A DNA stretch of 64,000 nucleotides from Mesorhizobium sp. INR15 (GCF_015500075.1 NZ_CP045496.1:2986001-3050000), one strand, 5' to 3'. Shown: positions 8,010 through 17,026, numbered from the stretch's first letter. The notes: generated by a model not told the origin, from the letters alone. Program-made: numbers and translations.

Positions 8010-8519
8010 ATGTCACCCGCAACGATCTTTCAACTGCATCTTGCCCTGGGCTACGTGCCATGGCTGCTTTGCTTCGGCGCCTATGTCTGGCCCAGGCTCA
8101 GGTCGATGGACCGCCTCGATGCGCAGCGCGCCATTGCCACGCTGCACAGTTTCCGCTTCTTCGGGCTTGTGTTCATCCTTCCGGGAGTCGTCGGCTCCCA
8201 TCTGCCTGCCGGCTTCGCTGCCTTTGCCGCCTATGCCGACTTCGCAACCGGACTGCTGGCCATGCTGGCGCTTCTGACGGCACGTCTGCCCTTGCTCTTC
8301 TGGCCGCTCGTCATCGCGTTCAATCTCGTCGGAAGTGTCGACATCGTCATCGATTACTATCACGGCGTTCAGCTTGGCCTTCCTGAACTGGCAGGGGAGC
8401 TCGGCGCTGCCTACGCGATCCCGGTCATCTATGTGCCCCTGTTAATGATCACGCACGCCGCCGCATTCTATCTGCTGCTGCGGCCGCAACCCAAGGTGGC
8501 GCGCGCCATATCAGGCTGA
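8010..8519 (+). CDS. Membrane protein, about five transmembrane helices
   Basis: A 169-residue hydrophobic protein with likely helices at LALGYVPWLLCFGAYVW, FFGLVFILPGVVG, FATGLLAMLALLTA, LLFWPLVIAFNLVGSVDIVI and IPVIYVPLLMITHAAAFYLLL. A conserved-looking charged stretch (DRLDAQRAIATLHSFR) lies between the first two helices. No named family recognised. GGAGGCGAAG precedes the start, and the gene follows the methyltransferase closely. Confidence 0.75.
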   Translation: MSPATIFQLHLALGYVPWLLCFGAYVWPRLRSMDRLDAQRAIATLHSFRFFGLVFILPGVVGSHLPAGFAAFAAYADFATGLLAMLALLTARLPLLFWPLVIAFNLVGSVDIVIDYYHGVQLGLPELAGELGAAYAIPVIYVPLLMITHAAAFYLLLRPQPKVARAISG

Positions 8520-8542
8520 TGAACGTGACACGGTAATCAGGC

Positions 8543-9145
8543 CTAGCTGTTTTTCATGCCGATGTCCGGCTGGAAATGCCGCTCGACAAAGCCTTCTATC
8601 GGGCCGGTCAGCGCGTCGGCCTCACGTTTGATCTTGTAGTCATCCCAATCCCACCAGCGGATCGCCAGCAATTTCTCGATGGTTTCCTCAGCGAAACGAT
8701 ATCGAACGACTCTTGCTGGGTTTCCCACGACAATCGCGTAGGGCGGAACGTCCTTGCTGACCACGGCGTTTGCTCCGATGACGGCGCCGTGACCGATATT
8801 AACGCCGGGCAATACTGTTGCCCGCATTCCGATCCAGACATCGTTGCCAATGTTCACACCGCTGAGCTTGCCGCCATTCTCTACCGGGGACGGCTTTTTC
8901 AACAACTGGATGTGAAGAGGGTAGGATGTCGCGCAATCGATCGCGTGATTGCCCTCGCACATGATGACTACTTCACCGGCGATCGAGCAAAAAGTGCCGA
9001 TGTTCAAGGGGGCAGCCTTGGACGGCATATAAGCCGTGCGCTTTGTCACGCCATAGGTATGGCGTCCGACCGTCACACCAATCGGCAACGGGTTCTTCTC
9101 TCCGAGAATGTTATTCTCACGCAGCCATCTTGCTAATCTCGACAT
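8543..9145 (-). CDS. Hexapeptide-repeat (left-handed beta-helix) acyltransferase, CatB/Xat-like
   Basis: A 200-residue protein with the repeated hexapeptide pattern of LbH acyltransferases (VNIGNDVWIGMRATVLPGVNIGHGAVIGANAVVSKDVPPYAIVVGNPARVVRYRF). The segment IMCEGNHAIDCATSYPLHI supplies the catalytic His region of xenobiotic (chloramphenicol/streptogramin) acetyltransferases. The closing WWDWDDYKI is also typical of that group. Such enzymes move acetyl groups from acetyl-CoA to antibiotics or sugars. The start at 9145 matches the family length; longer frames upstream lack similarity. Whether it gives resistance cannot be told from sequence. Confidence 0.85.
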   Translation of the reverse strand: MSRLARWLRENNILGEKNPLPIGVTVGRHTYGVTKRTAYMPSKAAPLNIGTFCSIAGEVVIMCEGNHAIDCATSYPLHIQLLKKPSPVENGGKLSGVNIGNDVWIGMRATVLPGVNIGHGAVIGANAVVSKDVPPYAIVVGNPARVVRYRFAEETIEKLLAIRWWDWDDYKIKREADALTGPIEGFVERHFQPDIGMKNS

Positions 9146-9403
9146 TTGAAAGCTCTTAGGGCAACTCTGAACGGCCAGCAACACCTCGGATTTGATGCGC
9201 GAAATAGTGAGCAGCCACGCTGCCATGCAGCAAGGGGATGGCCGTGAAACTTTGCGCGGCATCAGTGCGTTTCTGGATTTCTTCGAGCCGCGTTGGAGGC
9301 AGGCGGATTCGCCGTAGGACTCCAACGTAAAAAGTACCGGACCGAAGGAACCTCCGGCACACATGCGCGTTGGGAGGCTCATTTGTGCGTGAGGGGGCAT
9401 TGC

Positions 9404-9643
9404 ATGGACCGATTTGAGATCCTGGAGGAGCCTACGGGCAAGTTCTCGATTTTCGACACGCTCACCGGGCTGCCGGTGACTGTCGAAGGACAGACATTCA
9501 TCGGCATGTACCGGCACCAGGTGCCGCTCGCGCTGTTGACGGTGAATGATGCGCTGAGGCCCGCCAACTGGTCGGTTCTGCCATCCTTGTCGGTGCTGGG
9601 GCCGGCACTGGCCGGCGCTCGTGCGGGCGACCTTCAAGCCTGA
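9404..9643 (+). CDS. Hypothetical 79-residue protein
   Basis: A short cytosolic protein, MDRFEILEEPTGKFSIFDTL followed by TGLPVTVEGQTFIGM. The start at 9404 has GAGGGGG 7 nt before it. The first 40 residues look like a small beta-sheet domain; the tail is less structured. No family recognised. It stands between the acyltransferase gene (opposite strand) and another small unknown. Confidence 0.5.
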   Translation: MDRFEILEEPTGKFSIFDTLTGLPVTVEGQTFIGMYRHQVPLALLTVNDALRPANWSVLPSLSVLGPALAGARAGDLQA

Positions 9644-9697
9644 CTGCAGGCCGCCGCCTCTGAGCCCAAGCCATGCTGCCGGGAGATAATTTGCCCC

Positions 9698-9898
9698 ATG
9701 TCTGACCAGGACATCCTGATCCGCAACGCCATCGGACAATTGCTTTCCGAGAAAACCGGCGCCGCCGTCATTTCGATGAAGGAGAGCATCGCGGAGCTTT
9801 TGTCGCGAACCAGCGCGGCGCTGATGGATGACAGTCTGCTGGACCTGCTGCTCGAAATGGCCGAGGTGCGCGGCATCATGGTCGCGCTCGACGTCTGA
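9698..9898 (+). CDS. Hypothetical 66-residue protein
   Basis: A small, probably all-helical acidic protein (SDQDILIRNAIGQLLSEKTG, then SMKESIAELLSRTSAALMDD). No Cys, signal peptide or membrane segment. The ribosome site is GGGAG about 15 nt upstream, rather far. Codon use matches the neighbours. No family recognised; it may be co-transcribed with the small gene before it. Confidence 0.45.
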   Translation: MSDQDILIRNAIGQLLSEKTGAAVISMKESIAELLSRTSAALMDDSLLDLLLEMAEVRGIMVALDV

Positions 9899-9914
9899 GC
9901 AGATCAACAGGTGA

Positions 9915-11510
9915 TCAGTGACGCCCGACGCCAAGGATGAAGTCGGCGCAGCGGTCGGCGATCATGATCACCGGCGCGTTGGTGTTGCCGCTGGTCAGGC
10001 GCGGCATGATCGAGGCGTCGCAGATGCGCAGGCGCGGCACACCGCGTACTCTCAGCTCGTGATCGACCACCGCCGCTTCGTCCGTGCCCATCCGGCAGGT
10101 GCCGCAAGGGTGGTAGACCGTCTTGGCGTGCTCAAGGATGTGGTCGATGATTGCCTGGTCCGAGATATCGTCGGCGTCGCCGGGCGACAGTTCCTCCGAA
10201 ATGACCGCCCGCAGCGCCGGCTGGCGCAGGATGGCGCGGGCGATCTTCATTCCGGCGAGCAGCAAGGCGAGGTCATCCGCATCGGACAGGAAGCCGGTGG
10301 TGAAACGGATCGGATCCGCCGCGTCGCGTGAGCGCAGTTCTACGGTGCCGCGTGACTTCGGCCTGAGCACACAGGGATTGAGCTCCATGCCGTGCCGTTC
10401 GATCGAGCCATGCTCGGCGCTTTCAATCATCACCGGCAGGACGTGGAACTGGATGTCTGGCCGGCCATCGCCGTCGGTGTCGAAGAAGCCGCCGCTCTCG
10501 ACCACGTTGGAGGTGAGCAGGCCGGTGCGGAACAGCATGTATTGAATGCCGTGGCGCAGCGCCTTGAAGCCGCGGTCCTCGCCGAGCAGCGAAATCGGCT
10601 GGCGCGTCAGTGCATAGACGGGCGCGGCGACATGGTCCTGCAGGTCGCGGCCGACCGAAGGCAGGTCGCGGATGACGGGAATGCCGAGCTCGCTCAAATG
10701 TTCGGCGGGCCCGAGCCCGGACAGCATCATCAGCTTGGGTGTCGCCAGCGCGCCTGCGGTCAGGATCACCTCGGCCTTGGCCATTGCCGCATGGCTCTGC
10801 CCGTCCGATGTGGTGTAGGCGAGGCCGCTGGCCGCGCCATTCTCCAGCGTCACGCCGGTGACCAGCGCATCGGTGACGACAGTAAGGTTGGCGTTGCCAG
10901 CCAATGGCTTCAAAAACACCTTTGCCGCCGACTGTCTCTCCCCGTTCGCCGTCGTCGTCTGATAGAAGCCGACGCCTTCCTGCCTGGCTCCGTTGAAGTC
11001 GTCATTGAAGGCGTAGCCGGCCTGCTGGGCGGCCTTGACATAGGCCAGCGACAGCGGATGGCGATGGCGCGCATCCGAAACGGGCAGGGGACCTGTCGTG
11101 CCATGGCGTTCGCCGGCCAGGCGCTCGTTGCGCTCCAGCCGCTTGAACACCGGCAGCACTTCGTCCCAGCCCCAGCCGGGGCAGCCGAGATCGCGCCAGC
11201 CATCGTAATCCTCAGGCTGGCCCCTGACATAGAGCATGGCATTGATCGAGGAGCCGCCGCCCAGTGTGCGGCCCTGCGGCACCGGCACCCTGCGGCCACC
11301 GACGCTCGGCTCGGGCTCGGATTCGTAGATCCAGCTGCGCGCCGTGCCGATCACCTTGGCGAAGGTGGCGGGCATGTCGATGAAACGCGTGTTGTCGGCC
11401 GGGCCGGCCTCGACAATCAGCACGCGCTTGCCGGCATTGACCAGCCGGTTGGCCAGCGTGCAGCCGGCAGAGCCGGCGCCGGCGATGATGTAGTCGTAGG
11501 TGCCGCTCAT
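9915..11510 (-). CDS. GMC-family FAD oxidoreductase (choline dehydrogenase-like)
   Basis: A 531-residue flavoprotein oxidising alcohols to aldehydes. The FAD Rossmann motif is YDYIIAGAGSAGCTLANRLV, the first GMC signature is QGRTLGGGSSINAMLYVRGQ, the second lies around AGALATPKLMMLSGLGP, and the C-terminal active-site region is YHPCGTCRMG...SGNTNAPVIMIADR. Its start is 4 nt after the aldehyde dehydrogenase stop, so the two form an operon that could take an alcohol to an acid, as in choline or polyether alcohol breakdown. The second operon copy of this family (38535) is distinct. Confidence 0.9.
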   Translation of the reverse strand: MSGTYDYIIAGAGSAGCTLANRLVNAGKRVLIVEAGPADNTRFIDMPATFAKVIGTARSWIYESEPEPSVGGRRVPVPQGRTLGGGSSINAMLYVRGQPEDYDGWRDLGCPGWGWDEVLPVFKRLERNERLAGERHGTTGPLPVSDARHRHPLSLAYVKAAQQAGYAFNDDFNGARQEGVGFYQTTTANGERQSAAKVFLKPLAGNANLTVVTDALVTGVTLENGAASGLAYTTSDGQSHAAMAKAEVILTAGALATPKLMMLSGLGPAEHLSELGIPVIRDLPSVGRDLQDHVAAPVYALTRQPISLLGEDRGFKALRHGIQYMLFRTGLLTSNVVESGGFFDTDGDGRPDIQFHVLPVMIESAEHGSIERHGMELNPCVLRPKSRGTVELRSRDAADPIRFTTGFLSDADDLALLLAGMKIARAILRQPALRAVISEELSPGDADDISDQAIIDHILEHAKTVYHPCGTCRMGTDEAAVVDHELRVRGVPRLRICDASIMPRLTSGNTNAPVIMIADRCADFILGVGRH

Positions 11511-11514
11511 CTGT

Positions 11515-13017
11515 TCAGGCGTAGCGCATGATCACGGTCTTGGTCTCGAGATAGCCGTCGATGGCGGCGCGGCCATGCTCGCGCCCGATGCCGGACTGCT
11601 TGAAGCCGCCGAACGGTGCGTTGGGGTCGAGCGTGTTGTGCGAATTGACCCACACCGTGCCGGCCTTGAGGCCATGGATGGCGGTCATCGCCTTGCCCAT
11701 GTCGCGGGTCCAGATCGAGGCCGACAGCCCGTAGCGCGTGTCGTTGGCGACGCGGATCGCCTCATCGAGATCGGCGACCGGCATTGCCGCCACGACGGGA
11801 CCGAACACTTCCTCGCGCACGATCTCCATGTCGGGGCGCACATTGTGCAGGATGGTCGGCGCGACGTAGTGGCCCTTGCCGGGCACTGGCCGCGCGCCGC
11901 TGATCCGTTCGCTACCGGCGGCCAGGCTGCGCTCGACAAAACCCTCGACGCTCTTCCTGTGCTTGGCCGAGACCAGCGGATTGATCTGGGCTTCCGCGTC
12001 GCGGCCAGCACCCATCGTCATGCCATCGGCGATCTCGGCGAGGCGTGCCAGCGTGCGGTCGTAGATCGACTTCTCGATGAGGATCCGCGAGGCCGAGGTG
12101 CAGACCTGGCCCTGGTTGAAGAACATGCCGAGCCCGGCAATCAGTGGCTCGATGCCTTCCTCCATGTCGGCGAGCAGGATCATCGGCGATTTCGAGCCGA
12201 GCTCCAGCGTGAAGCGGGCGACGCGGTCGATCGCGGCATGGCCGACGCGCTTGCCGACCTCGGTCGAGCCGGTGAAGGTCAGCTTGTCGATGCCGGGATG
12301 GCGGATCAGCGCTTCGCCGGTGATGCTGCCACTGCCGGTGACGATGTTGACGACGCCGGGCGGGAAATCCACCGCCTCGATCAGCTCAGCCAGCCTCAGC
12401 AGCCCAAGCGGCGTTTCCTGCGGCGGCTTCAGCACCACGGTGCAGCCGCAGGCAAGTGCCGGCGCGATCTTCCACACGCCGATCAGCAGCGGGAAGTTCC
12501 ACGGCACGATGGCGCCGACGACGCCGACCGGCTCCATCACGGTCATGGCATGATGCTTGGCGCCGGGCGGGACCGAAATGGAAACCTGGAAGGTAGAGCC
12601 CTCGAGCTTGGTTGCCCAGCCGGCGTAATAGCGCAGCCAGTCGACAGTGCCGCCGGCGCTCAGCATGCGGGCTACGCCCAGCGACTTGCCGTTCTCTATG
12701 CTTTCGATCTCGGCCAGAAGGTCGGCGTCGGCCTCGACAGCATCGGCGAGCTTCAGCATCAGGTTCTGGCGGTCGACCGGCCGCATCGATGCCCATGGTC
12801 CCTCGAGCGCGGCCCGTGCCGCGCGCACCGCCTGGTCGACCAGCTCGGGGCCGCTTTCGGGCACACGGGCGACGATCTCGCCCGAGGCGGAATCGTCGAC
12901 GGCGAGGCCGTCACCGGCAAGGCCATCGACAAAGCGGCCATTGATGAAGGGCCGGTGCGACCGCGACAGGAAAGCGGCGGCCGCCGCACTGATCGGCGGC
13001 ACAGTTCTCTCGTTCAC
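11515..13017 (-). CDS. NAD(P)-dependent aldehyde dehydrogenase
   Basis: A 500-residue ALDH-superfamily enzyme. It has the catalytic Glu in TLELGSKSP, the catalytic Cys in FFNQGQVCTSASRI, the cofactor motif FTGSTEVGKRV, and the C-terminal NAPFGGFKQSGIGREHG. The start is GTG at 13017, set by GAGGAGG 5 nt upstream; the longer in-frame ATG at 13047 would run through that ribosome site. It is the first gene of a two-gene operon with the GMC oxidoreductase and likely oxidises the aldehyde made by it. The substrate is unknown. Confidence 0.9.
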   Translation of the reverse strand: MNERTVPPISAAAAAFLSRSHRPFINGRFVDGLAGDGLAVDDSASGEIVARVPESGPELVDQAVRAARAALEGPWASMRPVDRQNLMLKLADAVEADADLLAEIESIENGKSLGVARMLSAGGTVDWLRYYAGWATKLEGSTFQVSISVPPGAKHHAMTVMEPVGVVGAIVPWNFPLLIGVWKIAPALACGCTVVLKPPQETPLGLLRLAELIEAVDFPPGVVNIVTGSGSITGEALIRHPGIDKLTFTGSTEVGKRVGHAAIDRVARFTLELGSKSPMILLADMEEGIEPLIAGLGMFFNQGQVCTSASRILIEKSIYDRTLARLAEIADGMTMGAGRDAEAQINPLVSAKHRKSVEGFVERSLAAGSERISGARPVPGKGHYVAPTILHNVRPDMEIVREEVFGPVVAAMPVADLDEAIRVANDTRYGLSASIWTRDMGKAMTAIHGLKAGTVWVNSHNTLDPNAPFGGFKQSGIGREHGRAAIDGYLETKTVIMRYA

Positions 13018-13100
13018 GCCATCCTCCTCGACTGCTGCTGAACACATTGGGCCGAGGGTTATGGAGCGGGCCGGCCCGGTTCAAGCGCCTGACAGCGCGA

Positions 13101-13143
13101 GTGCGCGCTCAGTCAAAACAAAGTTCCCGCTCGGACAAGACGC
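13101..13143. repeat. 43-bp dispersed repeat, copy 1
   Basis: This intergenic segment starting AGTGCGCGCTCAGTCAAAAC matches 14805-14847 at 41 of 43 positions in direct orientation. It lies in the gap between the divergent aldehyde dehydrogenase gene and the membrane protein gene. Both copies are followed by a CGCGCGGC stretch. Confidence 0.9.
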
Positions 13144-13224
13144 GCGGCACGCGGCCAATCAAGATTGAGAAATGCGATCGGACCGGCGGTTCGATCAGGA
13201 ACCGACATCGGAGGGCTGCGGCGG

Positions 13225-14124
13225 TTGAGCGCGTTTCTGGGCAATCCGATGGTCACCACGGCGGCGCTACCGCTGCTGCTCGGCATTGCGTTCGCGCTAC
13301 TCGTCCGGCTTGGCGCGGCGAAGGCGCCGGTCCTTGCCGTGCTGATCGCAGGCGCGGCGGTGCTATTCCTCTATTGGGATACAGTCGGTGCGCCGGCTTT
13401 TCCGCCGATCGCCGCCAGCCAGAAGCTGGTCTATCTGGCCGCTGCCGGCATCATTGCCGGCCTGCTGGCCGAGCGCCGCCTGGACGGTCCCTGGGCCGGT
13501 GTGTTCGCTACCATTGCCATCGTCGCTGCTTTCGCCTGGCTCGGCTGGCGGCGCATCGCGGCTGGTCCCGTCGACCTGCCGATGGCCGCCGCGCTGATCA
13601 CCGGGCTGCTGACTGTAGCCGGGGCGGGTGTGCTGATGGCAATGCGGCCAGAGCCGTCGGCGTCAGCGGAGCAACCGTTCCTGGCACCCGCCGCCGTTCT
13701 CAGCCTGTCGCTTGCCGGGGCCATCATCTCGGTGCTCGGCGCGTCCATCGTCGTCGGGCAATTGCTCGGGTCGCTGGCGGCGCTGACTGGCGGCTGGTGC
13801 CTCTTTGAATATCTCGCCGTACTGCGTGGCCGGCCTGCCATCGGCTGGGGCAAGGGTGTCGAATTTCTCTTCCTCTTCGCCGCCGCCACGGCGCTGATCC
13901 AGGTGGCGCTGCTGGCGCCCAAGGCCGATCCGGCGGCGCTGATGCTGTCGCCGCTGCCGCTGTTCATCGCCGCGCTGTCACCTGGTCGCCTAGAGGGGGT
14001 ACTTCCAGGTGCCGCCCTGCTGCGGCCGCTCCTCGCCGGGCTGCTGATTGCCGTTCCGGCGATCCTGGCCGTGCTCATCGCCATCATCCGGGCGCCGCAT
14101 GGCGCGGCCCTCGGCTTTTCCTAG
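13225..14124 (+). CDS. Polytopic membrane protein, unknown function
   Basis: About 299 residues and almost entirely hydrophobic, with some eight to nine predicted helices (for example AALPLLLGIAFALLVRLG, VLAVLIAGAAVLFLYW, LVYLAAAGIIAGLLAE, LLAGLLIAVPAILAVLIAII). No transporter signature found. TTG at 13225 is preferred because GGAGGG lies 9 nt upstream; ATG at 13249 is possible, and the ATG at 13165 falls before the ribosome site. It sits directly upstream of the YceI gene. Confidence 0.65.
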   Translation: MSAFLGNPMVTTAALPLLLGIAFALLVRLGAAKAPVLAVLIAGAAVLFLYWDTVGAPAFPPIAASQKLVYLAAAGIIAGLLAERRLDGPWAGVFATIAIVAAFAWLGWRRIAAGPVDLPMAAALITGLLTVAGAGVLMAMRPEPSASAEQPFLAPAAVLSLSLAGAIISVLGASIVVGQLLGSLAALTGGWCLFEYLAVLRGRPAIGWGKGVEFLFLFAAATALIQVALLAPKADPAALMLSPLPLFIAALSPGRLEGVLPGAALLRPLLAGLLIAVPAILAVLIAIIRAPHGAALGFS

Positions 14125-14156
14125 CCTGCAACAACAACCTGATTGGGGAGACCAGC

Positions 14157-14744
14157 ATGAGACTACGCAACACAATCGCCGCCCTTGCCTTCATCGGCGC
14201 TTCGACGCTGGCATCTGGCGCTTATGCCGACAATTTCGAGATCGACGGCCAGCACAGCTGGATCACCTTCACCATCAAGCACGGCATCTATGGCATCGCG
14301 CATGGCCAGTTCGACGCCGCGTCAGGCTCGATCGTGATGGACAAGGCCGATCCTTCGAAGAGCAGCGTCAAGGCCGAGATCGATGTCGGCTCGGTTCACA
14401 CCGCCTACGACCAGCGCGACAGCGACCTGAAGGGGCCGGACTTCTTCAACGCGGCGGAGTTTCCGAAGATTTCTTTCGAGAGCACCAAGGTGGAGAAGGT
14501 CAGCGACACGACCGGCAAGGTGACCGGCAACCTGACCATCAGCGGCGTTGCCAAGGAAATCACGCTTGACGTGACCCTCATCAACGAGGCGCCGGCGCCT
14601 TGGGATGCGACGCTGACCAAGGCGGCGTTCACCGCCACCGGCAAGGTCAGCACCGCCGATTTTCCGATGGCGAAGGCGGCTGCCGGCTTCGGCCTTGGAC
14701 CGGATGTCGAGATCGTCATCGATCTCGAAGCAATCAAGAAATAG
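14157..14744 (+). CDS. YceI-family periplasmic lipid-binding-like protein
   Basis: A 195-residue protein with a Sec signal peptide (MRLRNTIAALAFIGASTLASGAYA) and the YceI lipocalin-like beta-barrel: DGQHSWITFTIKHGIYGIAHGQFD at the start, VKAEIDVGSVHTAYDQRDSDLKGPDFFNAAEFPKISFES in the middle, and FPMAKAAAGFGLGPDVEIVIDLEA at the end. The family binds polyisoprenoid-type lipids in the periplasm. GGGGAGAC precedes the start. It is 32 nt behind the membrane protein gene; the pairing may mean a common role at the envelope. Confidence 0.9.
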   Translation: MRLRNTIAALAFIGASTLASGAYADNFEIDGQHSWITFTIKHGIYGIAHGQFDAASGSIVMDKADPSKSSVKAEIDVGSVHTAYDQRDSDLKGPDFFNAAEFPKISFESTKVEKVSDTTGKVTGNLTISGVAKEITLDVTLINEAPAPWDATLTKAAFTATGKVSTADFPMAKAAAGFGLGPDVEIVIDLEAIKK

Positions 14745-14757
14745 GCGCCTCGAAAAA

Positions 14758-14785
14758 GTGCCGCGCGCCCAGGGACGCGCGGCAC
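14758..14785. other. Intergenic hairpin after the YceI gene
   Basis: GTGCCGCGCG (14758-14767) and CGCGCGGCAC (14776-14785) form a perfect 10-bp stem with an 8-nt loop, 13 nt after the YceI stop. An A-run precedes it and no T-run follows on the plus strand, so it is either a weak terminator or a 3'-end stabiliser. Confidence 0.55.
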
Positions 14786-14804
14786 GTCTCCCGGCACGCG
14801 GCGA

Positions 14805-14847
14805 AGTGCGCGCTCAGTCAAAACAAAGTTCCTCCTCGGACAAGACG
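14805..14847. repeat. 43-bp dispersed repeat, copy 2
   Basis: Second copy of the 13101-13143 element, with two substitutions at the CG/TC position. It lies 88 bp before the start of the SDR gene and closes off the two-gene membrane protein/YceI segment, which is thus flanked by direct repeats. Confidence 0.9.
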
Positions 14848-14934
14848 ACGCGCGGCCGGCAATGCACTATCCCTATCGAGGATCGGGCCGTGGTCGGCGT
14901 GCCTGGCAATCAGGACAAATATTCGGGACATGCA

Positions 14935-15723
14935 ATGAGATTTTCGGGAAAGACGGTTTTCATCACGGGTGGCGGCACGGGCATCGGTGCCGCAGTGGCG
15001 CGGCGCATGGCCGCCGATGGCGCCAAGGTGGTGCTGATGGGCCGGCGGCGCGAGCCGCTTGAAGCTGTCACCAAGGACATTGGCGGGCTGGTGGTGCAGG
15101 GCGATGCCGCTGACCCGAAAGCCGTGCGCGCCGCGCTGGCCGAAGTGCATGAGAAAATCGGACCGGTCGACATCCTGGTCGCCAATGCCGGCGGCCACGG
15201 CGTCGGGCCGACCATTTCGATGAGCGACGAGACTTGGAGCCTGGCGACGCGCAGCAATCTCGACACCGCCTTCGTCTGCGCCCGCGAGTGCCTGCCCGAC
15301 CTGATCGCTCGCAAGGGCAACATCGTCATCATCGCCTCGATCGCCGGCCTGTTCGCCGGACCGGAAGCCGCCGGCTACGTCACCATGAAACATGCCTGCG
15401 TCGGCTTCGGCAAATCGCTGGCGCGCGACTATGGCCGCCAGGGCGTGCGCACCAACATCATCTGCCCGGGCTGGGTGTCGACAGACATGGCCGACGAGCA
15501 GATGGAAGTGATCGTCGAGAAGCACGGGCTGGGCTCGATCGACGAGGCCTACCGGCTGGTGACCAAGGACGTGCCGCTCGGCCGTCCGGCGACGCCGGAA
15601 GAAGTGTCCAACGTCATCTGTTTCGTCGCGTCGCCCGAGGCGGCGATGATGAACGGTTCGATCCTGACCGTCGATGGCGGCGCCACCGTGGTCGACCTGC
15701 CGACGCTGGCTTTTGTGGACTGA
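14935..15723 (+). CDS. Short-chain dehydrogenase/reductase
   Basis: A 262-residue classical SDR. The cofactor motif is TGGGTGIGAA, followed by NAGG, the Ser of IIASIAG, and the catalytic YxxxK in YVTMK. MGRRREP after the second strand, with its basic cluster, suggests NADP(H). The end MNGSILTVDGGATV is standard. The ATG at 14935 matches the family start, although no strong SD is seen. It begins a run with a MoaF-like gene, an NTF2-like gene and a Liv-type transporter, so it probably acts in breakdown of the imported compound. Confidence 0.9.
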   Translation: MRFSGKTVFITGGGTGIGAAVARRMAADGAKVVLMGRRREPLEAVTKDIGGLVVQGDAADPKAVRAALAEVHEKIGPVDILVANAGGHGVGPTISMSDETWSLATRSNLDTAFVCARECLPDLIARKGNIVIIASIAGLFAGPEAAGYVTMKHACVGFGKSLARDYGRQGVRTNIICPGWVSTDMADEQMEVIVEKHGLGSIDEAYRLVTKDVPLGRPATPEEVSNVICFVASPEAAMMNGSILTVDGGATVVDLPTLAFVD

Positions 15724-15755
15724 TCCGGCTTTTGCCGATCGATGTGGAGAGTAGA

Positions 15756-16550
15756 ATGAACGACCAGAACAGGCCGACCGACTGGAAGCATTTCGATGAC
15801 TTCGCCGCCGGTATCGCCACCAACCGGCTGCCGACGACGGGCGCGCTGCGCGGCCAGACCTTCAAGATCACGCTGAACACCGGCCGCACCATCGACCTGG
15901 CCTTCACCGCCGCCGACACCGTGGCCTGGAGCGAAGGCAGTGATGCCGGCGCCGACTGGTACGAGGCGCTGGAAGTCGCCTCCAACGTGTTCTTCATCAA
16001 CATGACTTTCGCCGCCCGCTCGGCCGAGGACGAAGCCTTCATCGTCAACACGACCACACGCCGCGTGCTGTCGGTGCGCGAACGGGTGCGCGACGCCAGC
16101 GAGGCGCCCGGCGAACCGCGCGTATCGCAGGTCTGGTCGGCGGGTGTGCTTGGCGATCCATCGATGCCGCCAACCAGCATTGAGCCGGCGCCGACCCGCG
16201 ACCTGATCGGGCTGACCGCGCATTACACATACAGCCCTAACCACGTCTACGAGCACATCTATCTCTCCTCGGAGCGCTATGCCTGGCAGAACCTTGTCGG
16301 CATCCAGCGCGGCCATGGCGATGTCGACCTGGCGACAACCTGGAAGTTCGCCGAGAACCAGTATGTGTTCGGCTTCCGCGAGTTCATCATCCCGGTCGCG
16401 TCGCTGTTCTTCTACAATTGGGACGTCATGCACTCGACCGGGAAATTCCTCGGCGTGACCAGCCAGGGCAAGATCGAGAACAAGCCCGCCGGCGCCTTCA
16501 TCGAGAAGAAATCCAGAGCCTCCTACGACAAGGACAAGGCGCCGGTCTGA
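15756..16550 (+). CDS. MoaF-like protein (two lipocalin-like domains)
   Basis: A 264-residue cytosolic protein matching the MoaF family: an N-terminal half (DWKHFDDFAAGIATNRLPTT, then GQTFKITLNTGRTIDLAFT) and a C-terminal half (TRDLIGLTAHYTYSPNHVYEHIYLSSERYAWQN). MoaF was named from a molybdenum gene cluster, but its biochemical role is not established, and many homologues lie in catabolic clusters. Here it is 32 nt after an SDR gene and 17 nt before an NTF2-like gene, with no molybdopterin genes nearby. A role in handling the transported substrate is therefore more likely than cofactor synthesis. Confidence 0.8.
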   Translation: MNDQNRPTDWKHFDDFAAGIATNRLPTTGALRGQTFKITLNTGRTIDLAFTAADTVAWSEGSDAGADWYEALEVASNVFFINMTFAARSAEDEAFIVNTTTRRVLSVRERVRDASEAPGEPRVSQVWSAGVLGDPSMPPTSIEPAPTRDLIGLTAHYTYSPNHVYEHIYLSSERYAWQNLVGIQRGHGDVDLATTWKFAENQYVFGFREFIIPVASLFFYNWDVMHSTGKFLGVTSQGKIENKPAGAFIEKKSRASYDKDKAPV

Positions 16551-16567
16551 GCGCGCGGGAGAACGTC

Positions 16568-16957
16568 ATGAACATCAATTACGAAGCCATCAAGGCGCAC
16601 TACGCCGGTTCCGACGTCGGAAATCTCGCGGCGATGATGGCGCCGATCACCGAGAAGACGGCCTGGACCGAGATGGCCGGCTTTCCCTATGCCGGCACCT
16701 ATGTCGGCCCTGACGCCATCATATCAGGCGTCTTCAAGCGCATCGGCGAGGAGTGGGAAGGCTACTCGTTCACGCTCGAAAGACTGGTCGATGGCGGCAC
16801 CACAATCGTCGGCCTCGGCAATTACTCCGGCGTCTACCGCAAGACCGGCAAGACCATGGCGGCGCGCGTCGTCCATGTCTGGGACATGGCGGACGGCAAG
16901 GCCGTGCGCTTCGAGCAGTTTACCGACACCAAGCTGGTCGCCGCGGCGACGGTTTGA
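16568..16957 (+). CDS. NTF2/SnoaL-like protein
   Basis: A 129-residue single-domain cone-fold protein. It has the usual helix (NYEAIKAHYAGSDVGNLAAMMAPI), a Trp/Glu-rich edge (WTEMAGFPYAGTYVGPDAI) and the closing strands (VVHVWDMADGKAVRFEQFTDT). Members include dehydratases, isomerases and binding proteins. It belongs to the SDR-MoaF-NTF2 gene run upstream of the substrate-binding protein. It may catalyse a small isomerisation or hydration in that pathway; this is inference from position only. Confidence 0.8.
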   Translation: MNINYEAIKAHYAGSDVGNLAAMMAPITEKTAWTEMAGFPYAGTYVGPDAIISGVFKRIGEEWEGYSFTLERLVDGGTTIVGLGNYSGVYRKTGKTMAARVVHVWDMADGKAVRFEQFTDTKLVAAATV

Positions 16958-17026
16958 GGCGTCGGCACGTGCATGCGGGCCCGGCGCTTCGCCGTCCGCC
17001 CGATGAAAACCTGGGAGGAGGATGAA

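Noticed and set aside
11500..13041. Plus-strand open frame across the aldehyde dehydrogenase gene
   Set aside because: It is antisense to a gene with complete ALDH motifs and has no motif or ribosome site of its own.
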